Source: Hyphomicrobium_A sp035517115 (lineage in GTDB: Bacteria; Pseudomonadota; Alphaproteobacteria; Rhizobiales; Hyphomicrobiaceae). From it: a stretch of 10,745 nt of DNA. The notes under the pieces were generated by a model that had not been told where the DNA came from, ran no database searches, and saw nothing but the letters and a program-made list of their open reading frames with translations. The DNA lies in assembly GCA_035517115.1 (NCBI GenBank), contig DATIZL010000037.1, positions 1 through 10,745 on the forward strand, in the 5' to 3' direction. Position numbers and translations under genes: made by a program. Positions 5,607 through 10,745 of this stretch are shown piece by piece; position 1 is the first letter of the stretch; the number at the start of each line of letters is the position of its first letter.

Positions 5607-6743
5607 ATGGAAATTCGTGCGCGCTACACCTTGATCGGCACGTTCACGCTCGCCGTCATCGCCGCGGCCTTCATGTTCGTCTATTGGCTCAACGGCTCCG
5701 GCGCGCTGCGCTACGGCAGCCGCTACCAGGTCCGCTTCGACAATTCGGTGTCCGGGCTGCTGACGGGCTCGGCCGTCCTCTTCAATGGGGTGCGCGTCGG
5801 CGAGGTCACGGCGCTCACGTTGAGCTCCGAGCAGCCGCGCCAAGTCACGGCGACCATTGCCGTCGATTCCGGCGTGCCTGTGCGCGACGACACCAAGGCC
5901 ACCATCGACTTCCAGGGGCTGATGGGCGCCCCTGCGATCTCGCTCATCGGCGGCACGTCGCAATCGCCGCCTTCGCCGGGGCCCGGCGGATTGCCGACGC
6001 TCGTCGCCGAGCCGGGAGCCGGCCAGAACGTGACGGCGGCCGTGCGCGAGGTGCTGGGCCATGTCGATACGGTGGTGACGGACAACGCGGCGCCCCTGCG
6101 CAGCCTCATCACCAACCTCGCCGCGTTCGCCGATGCGCTCGGCCGCAACTCGACGCACGTGGATGGCATCATCGCCGGGCTGGAGCGCTTGACCGGCGGG
6201 GGTGCCAAAGCGACCCCGGCGGTCTACGAGCTGACGGCGGCGCGCACCTTCCCCGCCTTCGAAAAGCCCGCCAACGCTCAACTTGCCGTGCGCGAGCCGA
6301 CCGCGCTCGACGTGCTGTCCTCCGACAAGATTCTCGTGCGTGGTGACCGCGGCCTCACCCCCATCGCCGAGGACGCCAAATGGAGCGACCTGTTGCCGCT
6401 CGTGCTGCAGGCCAAGGCCCTGCAGAGTTTCGAGAACGCGGGCTTATTGCGGCAGGCGAGCCGGCCCCTCGATGGCCTTAACGCCGACTTCCAGCTCGTC
6501 ACCGAGCTGCGCAAGTTCGATCTGGTGACGGGCCCTAACCCGACGGCGGAAGTCGAGTTTTCGGCAAGGCTCTTGAGCGCGGACGGCAAGGTCGCTGCGG
6601 CCAAGGTCTTTAAGGCCGAAGAGCCGGCAAAAGGCACCGACGCGGCGGCCGCTGCCGCGGCCCTCGACGCCGCCTTCGGCAAGCTGGCGACGGAGCTCGT
6701 CCTGTGGACCGCCGGCGCCATGCGGGGCGCCACGCAAGGGTAG
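5607..6743 (+). CDS. mlaD: MCE (MlaD-type) lipid-binding protein fused to a PqiC-like auxiliary domain
   Basis: The gene encodes 378 residues, about twice the length of E. coli MlaD. An N-terminal membrane anchor (about 8-28, TLIGTFTLAVIAAAFMFVYWL) leads to one MCE domain (about 38-118: YQVRFDNSVSGLLTGSAVLFNGVRVGEV, then DFQGLMGAPAISLIGG). MCE domains form periplasmic rings that bind and pass lipids. A Pro/Gly linker and a helical stretch (NVTAAVREVLGHVDTVV to about 200) follow. The C-terminal part, about 215-370, with LDVLSSDKILVRGD, KWSDLLPLVLQAKALQSFENAG and LVTELRKFDLV, resembles the ABC transport auxiliary (PqiC/ABC_trans_aux) family, usually a separate outer-membrane lipoprotein. Here it lacks a lipobox and is carried on the MCE protein. 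GAGGG lies five bases before the ATG. It is the last gene of the three-gene operon. Confidence is high for MCE and moderate for the auxiliary domain. Confidence 0.9.
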   Translation: MEIRARYTLIGTFTLAVIAAAFMFVYWLNGSGALRYGSRYQVRFDNSVSGLLTGSAVLFNGVRVGEVTALTLSSEQPRQVTATIAVDSGVPVRDDTKATIDFQGLMGAPAISLIGGTSQSPPSPGPGGLPTLVAEPGAGQNVTAAVREVLGHVDTVVTDNAAPLRSLITNLAAFADALGRNSTHVDGIIAGLERLTGGGAKATPAVYELTAARTFPAFEKPANAQLAVREPTALDVLSSDKILVRGDRGLTPIAEDAKWSDLLPLVLQAKALQSFENAGLLRQASRPLDGLNADFQLVTELRKFDLVTGPNPTAEVEFSARLLSADGKVAAAKVFKAEEPAKGTDAAAAAAALDAAFGKLATELVLWTAGAMRGATQG

Positions 6744-6863
6744 CCGAGCGGGCCGCCCGCCGCGGGCCATCACAGTCCCACACAAATTCTCACACGGCCC
6801 GCATACGGGGTGGGCGTGGGCTTGGTTTGTTTGCCGCACCGATCCTCAGCAAAGGTGCCGACC

Positions 6864-7571
6864 ATGCTCGCCATGACCCTCTCGACGGAAATCGATGCCA
6901 GCCACGCGGTCCCCGAAGCCTCCTACGAGGCGCACGGATTGGATCATTGGATCAGGCGCACGGCTCCGAAGGTGATGCAGGCCCGCGAGCACGTGTTCTT
7001 CGAGGGCGACCCCATCAAGCACATATACCAGGTCGAGAATGGGACGGTCTGTCTCTACAAGACGCTCCAGGACGGGCGCCGGCAGATCGTGGACTTCGCT
7101 CACCCGGGCGATTTCATCGGGCTCGGGGCGGGTGGCGATCACGTCTTCAGCGCCCAGGCCATCACGTTGACGCGGCTGCGCTGCCTGCCTGCCGGCGCCC
7201 TGCACGAGGTCGCCTGCCACAATCCCGAGATCGGCATGCAGCTCTACCGGGCGCTCTCGGAGCAGCTGCTCGCCGCGCGCGATCTCCTGCTCACGGTCGG
7301 TCAACGCAACGCCACGGAGCGGTTGGCAGCGCTGCTGCTGGCGCTATCGCGGAGGAACGAGCGCAACGGCGCCAACCACGCGCGCATCGCGTTGTCGATG
7401 ACGCGCGCCGACATCGCCGATTTCCTGAGCCTGACCGTCGAAACCGTGAGCCGCACGTTCACTAAGCTGCGCCAGAGCGGGGTCATCGACCTCGTGCACA
7501 GCTCCCTCGTCGTCATCAAGGATCGCCTCGCGCTCGAGCAGCTTGCAGCCGGCGAGGTGAGCAGCCTTTGA
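6864..7571 (+). CDS. Crp/Fnr-family transcription regulator, FixK-like
   Basis: The gene encodes 235 residues. The N-terminal part is a cyclic-nucleotide-binding-like beta roll (VFFEGDPIKHIYQVENGTVCLYKTLQDGRRQIVDFAHPGDFIGL). A long dimer helix (LYRALSEQLLAARDLLLTVGQRNATERLAALLLAL) and a winged helix-turn-helix (MTRADIADFLSLTVETVSRTFTKLRQSGVIDL) follow. E193, S196 and R197 of ETVSR match the FNR recognition residues that read TTGA/TCAA half-sites. The cysteines are only at 63, 107 and 118; the N-terminal cysteine cluster that holds the FNR 4Fe-4S centre is absent, so direct oxygen sensing is unlikely and a FixK or Dnr-like role is favoured. The ATG at 6864 is chosen for AAAGGTG six bases upstream; a GTG at 6810 is in frame but less likely. 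No FNR box was seen in its own upstream region. Two matching boxes lie at 2052 and 3588. Confidence 0.92.
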   Translation: MLAMTLSTEIDASHAVPEASYEAHGLDHWIRRTAPKVMQAREHVFFEGDPIKHIYQVENGTVCLYKTLQDGRRQIVDFAHPGDFIGLGAGGDHVFSAQAITLTRLRCLPAGALHEVACHNPEIGMQLYRALSEQLLAARDLLLTVGQRNATERLAALLLALSRRNERNGANHARIALSMTRADIADFLSLTVETVSRTFTKLRQSGVIDLVHSSLVVIKDRLALEQLAAGEVSSL

Positions 7572-7636
7572 CCGAGTCGAACAATAACGGTGACCAGCCC
7601 CACGGCCGGACAAGCACCGATCCAAGAGGCGGCGCG

Positions 7637-8107
7637 ATGACCGAGAAAATCTACTGGTTCGTCGCCGCCGTATTCCGCGAGATCGATGATCTTGTGGCGG
7701 CGCTGGCCAAGCTGCGGGCGCAAAACGTCATGGCGGATGGCCTGCTCGTGCTCGCTGGCCGCGGCGGAATATCGAGAAAGCTCAGTCACGATATCGCCAT
7801 CGCCACGGTCGACCATGGCCTCAATGGCTGGCAGCGCGTCGCCAATGAGCGCGCCAAGCTCGGCGCGGGCCTGCGCGAGCTGCTCGACGCGGCCAAGACC
7901 GCCGACGATCACGCGCGGTCGTTGCTGGAGGCCGATGGTAAAGAGCAGCGGGTTTACGCCCAGCTGCGCCAGGACGCCGATGACGGTGCCAATATTCTCG
8001 TCGCCAACGTTGCCAATCCCGCGCAGCAGCTATCGGTGGCGCGCATACTTCTGCGACAGAACTGCGAGCGCGTCTTGACGCATGAGATTGCATCAGGCGC
8101 CTGCTAG
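7637..8107 (+). CDS. Unrecognised 156-residue protein between the regulator and the Pat-like gene
   Basis: I do not recognise a family with confidence. The chain has no signal peptide or clear membrane segment and should be cytoplasmic. It opens with a strand-helix-strand pattern (IYWFVAAVFREIDDLVAALAKLRAQNV, then GLLVLAGRGG), has a helical, charged middle (about 70-120), and closes with another strand-helix-strand (ANILVANVANPAQQLSVARILLRQNCERVLTHEI). This resembles small ferredoxin-like stress domains of the Gsp17M/DUF1269 type, but that is a guess from predicted folding. ATG 7637 is chosen because the recognisable fold begins there, with AGAGGCGG upstream. An in-frame TTG at 7568 overlaps the regulator's stop (TTGA) and would add 23 polar, disordered residues. 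Spacing to the Pat-like gene is 32 bases, so regulator, this gene and the Pat-like gene could form one transcript. Confidence 0.7.
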   Translation: MTEKIYWFVAAVFREIDDLVAALAKLRAQNVMADGLLVLAGRGGISRKLSHDIAIATVDHGLNGWQRVANERAKLGAGLRELLDAAKTADDHARSLLEADGKEQRVYAQLRQDADDGANILVANVANPAQQLSVARILLRQNCERVLTHEIASGAC

Positions 8108-8139
8108 GCTCCGCCTCACGACCACGAGGCGGGCCAATC

Positions 8140-10745
8140 ATGACCATACGCAACCTTGACAAGCTGCTGGCGCCGAAGTCGGTGGCCCTCATCGGCGCGA
8201 GCCCCGAGCCGGCGAGCGTCGGGGCGATCGTGACGGCCAATCTCGCCGCGGGCGGATTTGCCGGGCCCATATGGCTCGTCAATCCGCACCACTCCACCAT
8301 CAACGGTGCGCCCTGTTATCCGACGATTGCCGCTCTTCCCGGTGTGCCCGACCTCGGCGTGATCGCGACCCCACCGGCCGCGGTTCCCGGGCTGATCGCA
8401 CAGCTCGCCGCCAAGGGGACGCGTGCGGCGGTTGTGATCACCGCCGGGGTGGGCGGGGAGCTGCGCGCCGAGATGCTGAGGGCGTCTCAACCCTCCTGCC
8501 TGCGCATCCAGGGCCCGAACTGTCTCGGCCTCATCTTGCCCGAGATCGGGCTCAACGCCAGCTTCAGCCACCGCATGCCGCTCAAGGGCGACCTCGCCTT
8601 CCTGTCGCAATCGGGCGCGCTCATCACCGCCATCATCGATTGGGCGAGCTCGCGCGGCATCGGCTTCTCGCACGTCGTCTCCCTGGGCGACATGGCGGAT
8701 GTCGATTTCGGCGACCTGCTCGACTATCTCGCCGGCGATACGCAAAGCCGCGCGATCCTGCTTTACATGGAGCAGCTGACGCAGGCGCCGAAGTTCTTGT
8801 CGGCCGCCCGCCGCGCCGCCCGCGCGAAGCCGGTGATCGTGCTGAAGGCAGGGCGCAACGCTGCGGCCGCCAGGGCCGCCATGTCGCATACGGGAGCGCT
8901 GGCGGGCTCGGACGCCGCTTACAACGCCATTTTCCGCCGCGCCGGGCTCCTGCGCGTCAAAGAGCTGGGCGAGCTGTTCGACGCCGCCGAGATCCTGTCC
9001 CAGGCGCCGGCGCTCACGGGGGAGCGTTTGACGATCCTCACCAATGGCGGCGGCGCCGGGGTGCTGGCGACCGACACGCTGGCCGATCTCGGGGGACGCC
9101 TCGCCGAGCTGTCGCCGGCGACGAGGCAGGCGCTCGACCGCGTGCTTCCGCCGACCTGGTCGAAGGCCAATCCCGTCGACATCATCGGCGACGCCGGCCC
9201 TCCGCGCTACCGCGACGCGCTCGATGCCGTTTTCGCCGACGACAGCAGCGACGCCGTGCTGGTCATGAACTGCCCCACTGCGCTCGCCTCCAGCGAAGCC
9301 GCCGCGGAGGTCATCGTCGAGGCGAACAAGCGGCGCAACGCGGAGCGCAAGCGGGCAAAGCCGCTGCTCACCAACTGGCTCGGCGACGGCGCCGCCGCGG
9401 CGAGCCGCAAGCGCTTCGCCGCTGCCGGCATTCCCACCTTCGAGACGCCCGACGCCGCGGTGAGCGGCTTCATGCAGCTCGTCCACTACAAGCGCGCACA
9501 GGACGAGCTCATGCAGACGCCCCCTTCGCTGCCGGGGGGCTTGAATTTCGATCGCGACCGCGCGCGCGCCATCATTGCGGCTGCGCTGCGCGACAAGCGC
9601 AAGGTCCTGTCGGAGGTCGAGGCCAAGGGCCTGCTTGCGAGCTACGGTATCCCGGTCGTGCGCACGGAGACGGCGGCCGATGCCGCCTCCGTGGAGGTGA
9701 TCGCGGCCGACATCCTCAAGCACGAGAATGCCTGCGTTCTGAAGATCCTGTCCGACGACATCTCGCACAAGTCCGACGTCGGCGGCGTCCACCTTGCCAT
9801 CAAGACCCCGCAGGAGGCGGGCGAAGCCGCGCGCACCATGCTGGCGAAAGTGCACGCCGCGCTTCCCAAGGCCCTGCTGCGCGGCTTTACTATTCAGCCG
9901 ATGATCGTGCGCCCGCACGCGCACGAGCTCATCGTCGGCGTGAGCGAGGACCAAACCGTCGGGCCCCTGATGATGTTCGGCGCCGGCGGCACCGCGGTGG
10001 AGGTGATCGCCGACACCGCGCACGCCCTGCCGCCGCTCGACCTCAAGCTCGCCGCCCGGCTCATCGACGAGACGCGCATAAGCCGGCTGCTCGCGGGCTA
10101 CCGCGACCGGCCGCGCGCCGATATCGCCGCGATTGCGCAGGCGCTCGTGCGCGTCAGCTACCTCGTGACCGATCATCCCGAGATCCGCGAGCTCGACATC
10201 AATCCGCTGTTGGCCGACGAGCACGGCTGCATCGCGCTCGATGCGCGCGTGCGCGTCGCCGATCAGACGGCGGAGCCGCGCCGCCCCATGAGCGTGCGTC
10301 CCTATCCGGTCGAGTGGGAGAAGGAGGAGACGGCCGGAGACGTCGGCCGCGTGCTGCTGAGGCCCATTCGCCCGGAGGACGAGGCGCTCTATCCCCGCTT
10401 CTTCGAGCGCATGTCGCCCGAGGACGTGCGCATGCGCTTCTTCACGGCGCGGCCCGACTTGTCGCACAAGTTTCTCGCTCGCATGACGCAGGTCGACTAC
10501 GCGCGCGAGATGGCCTTCATCGCGCTCTCGGTACCCGACGGCGAGCTGTTGGGCATCGCCCGCCTCATCGCCGAGCCCGACTATGTGCGCGCCGAGTTCG
10601 CGATCCTCGTGCGCTCCGACCTCAAGGGGAAGGGGCTCGGATGGCGGCTGATGCAACACCTCATCGCCTACGCGCGCGCGGAGGGTCTGCAAGAGATCTA
10701 TGGCCAGGTGCTCGCGACCAACGTGACCATGCTCAACATGTGCAG
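8140..10745 (+). CDS. Pat/PatZ-like protein: NDP-forming acyl-CoA synthetase fused to GNAT acetyltransferase, 3' truncated
   Basis: The visible 868 codons begin at ATG 8140 and run off the window; E. coli PatZ is about 886 residues, so little is missing. The domain order is that of bacterial Pat: a CoA-binding Rossmann domain (LDKLLAPKSVALIGASPEPASVG), succinyl-CoA ligase-like domains (about 140-450; GPNCLGL, SQSGALITAI), an ATP-grasp domain (about 475-710; SDDISHKSDVGGVHLAI, MFGAGGTAVEVI, ELDINPLL), and a C-terminal GNAT domain from about 738 (LLRPIRPEDEALYPRFF) with E819 in AEFAILV, at the position of the Salmonella Pat catalytic Glu, and the acetyl-CoA loop KGKGLG (829-834). Such proteins acetylate lysines, classically inactivating acetyl-CoA synthetase. 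H250 in SHTGALAG and H543 in HKSDVGG, the histidines that carry phosphate in active ADP-forming acyl-CoA synthetases, are both present, which is unusual for a Pat regulator. No FNR box was seen directly upstream. Confidence 0.93.
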   Translation, partial: MTIRNLDKLLAPKSVALIGASPEPASVGAIVTANLAAGGFAGPIWLVNPHHSTINGAPCYPTIAALPGVPDLGVIATPPAAVPGLIAQLAAKGTRAAVVITAGVGGELRAEMLRASQPSCLRIQGPNCLGLILPEIGLNASFSHRMPLKGDLAFLSQSGALITAIIDWASSRGIGFSHVVSLGDMADVDFGDLLDYLAGDTQSRAILLYMEQLTQAPKFLSAARRAARAKPVIVLKAGRNAAAARAAMSHTGALAGSDAAYNAIFRRAGLLRVKELGELFDAAEILSQAPALTGERLTILTNGGGAGVLATDTLADLGGRLAELSPATRQALDRVLPPTWSKANPVDIIGDAGPPRYRDALDAVFADDSSDAVLVMNCPTALASSEAAAEVIVEANKRRNAERKRAKPLLTNWLGDGAAAASRKRFAAAGIPTFETPDAAVSGFMQLVHYKRAQDELMQTPPSLPGGLNFDRDRARAIIAAALRDKRKVLSEVEAKGLLASYGIPVVRTETAADAASVEVIAADILKHENACVLKILSDDISHKSDVGGVHLAIKTPQEAGEAARTMLAKVHAALPKALLRGFTIQPMIVRPHAHELIVGVSEDQTVGPLMMFGAGGTAVEVIADTAHALPPLDLKLAARLIDETRISRLLAGYRDRPRADIAAIAQALVRVSYLVTDHPEIRELDINPLLADEHGCIALDARVRVADQTAEPRRPMSVRPYPVEWEKEETAGDVGRVLLRPIRPEDEALYPRFFERMSPEDVRMRFFTARPDLSHKFLARMTQVDYAREMAFIALSVPDGELLGIARLIAEPDYVRAEFAILVRSDLKGKGLGWRLMQHLIAYARAEGLQEIYGQVLATNVTMLNMC

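Noticed and set aside
6744..6790. GC-rich inverted sequence after the MCE gene as a terminator
   Set aside because: GCGGG/CCCGC can pair only in a short stem and no U-tract follows; read-through into the regulator remains possible.
8116..10692. 858-codon open frame on the minus strand opposite the Pat-like gene
   Set aside because: It is codon-aligned with the sense gene. Its stops would need TTA, CTA or TCA sense codons, which are rare at this GC content. The translation is low-complexity (Arg/Gly/His-rich) with no domain, while the plus strand encodes a clear multi-domain enzyme.

Overview
The window looks like a chromosomal segment of a high-GC alphaproteobacterium, probably of the Hyphomicrobiales (Rhizobiales). 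That placement is inferred from the base composition, a FixK-like Crp/Fnr regulator with matching FNR/FixK boxes, a DUF6455-type protein, and an Mla-type lipid transporter with domain fusions. No RNA gene, CRISPR array, insertion sequence or phage gene is visible. Both ends of the window cut genes.

Layout. 1-1329 (minus): N-terminal part of a TonB-dependent outer-membrane receptor. It has a signal peptide, a Pro/Ala-rich linker, a TonB box and a plug, and an apparent single-base frameshift near 101-132. 1330-1583: non-coding, with three hairpins, one of them a convincing minus-strand terminator. 1584-1859 (minus): small secreted four-cysteine protein of unknown function. 1860-2152: intergenic, holding a perfect FNR/FixK-type palindrome. 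2153-2909 (plus): a DUF6455-like cysteine-rich protein followed by a universal stress protein. 2929-3378 (minus): secreted monohaem cytochrome c, convergent with the stress protein. 3379-3669: divergent intergenic region with a second, consensus FNR/FixK box. 3670-6743 (plus): a three-gene Mla/MCE lipid ABC transporter, in order STAS-MlaE permease, MlaF ATPase, and an MCE protein with a PqiC-like auxiliary domain at its C-terminus. 6864-7571 (plus): FixK-like Crp/Fnr regulator without the iron-sulfur cysteines of FNR. 7637-8107 (plus): unrecognised 156-residue protein. 8140 to the end (plus): Pat/PatZ-type protein, an NDP-forming acyl-CoA synthetase fused to a GNAT acetyltransferase, nearly complete.

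How the parts may work together. The regulator carries the FNR-type recognition residues (E..SR) that read TTGA-N6-TCAA. The only two perfect sites noticed by eye in intergenic DNA lie in front of the DUF6455/stress-protein pair and between the cytochrome c gene and the Mla operon. The simplest reading is a local oxygen-limitation or redox regulon linking stress protection, an electron carrier, envelope lipid transport and possibly acyl-CoA/protein-acetylation control. Domain assignments are read from sequence motifs; the regulon is inference. No wholly new system could be demonstrated. The most unusual items are this local box/regulator arrangement, the fused Mla subunits, and a Pat-like protein that keeps the synthetase histidines.
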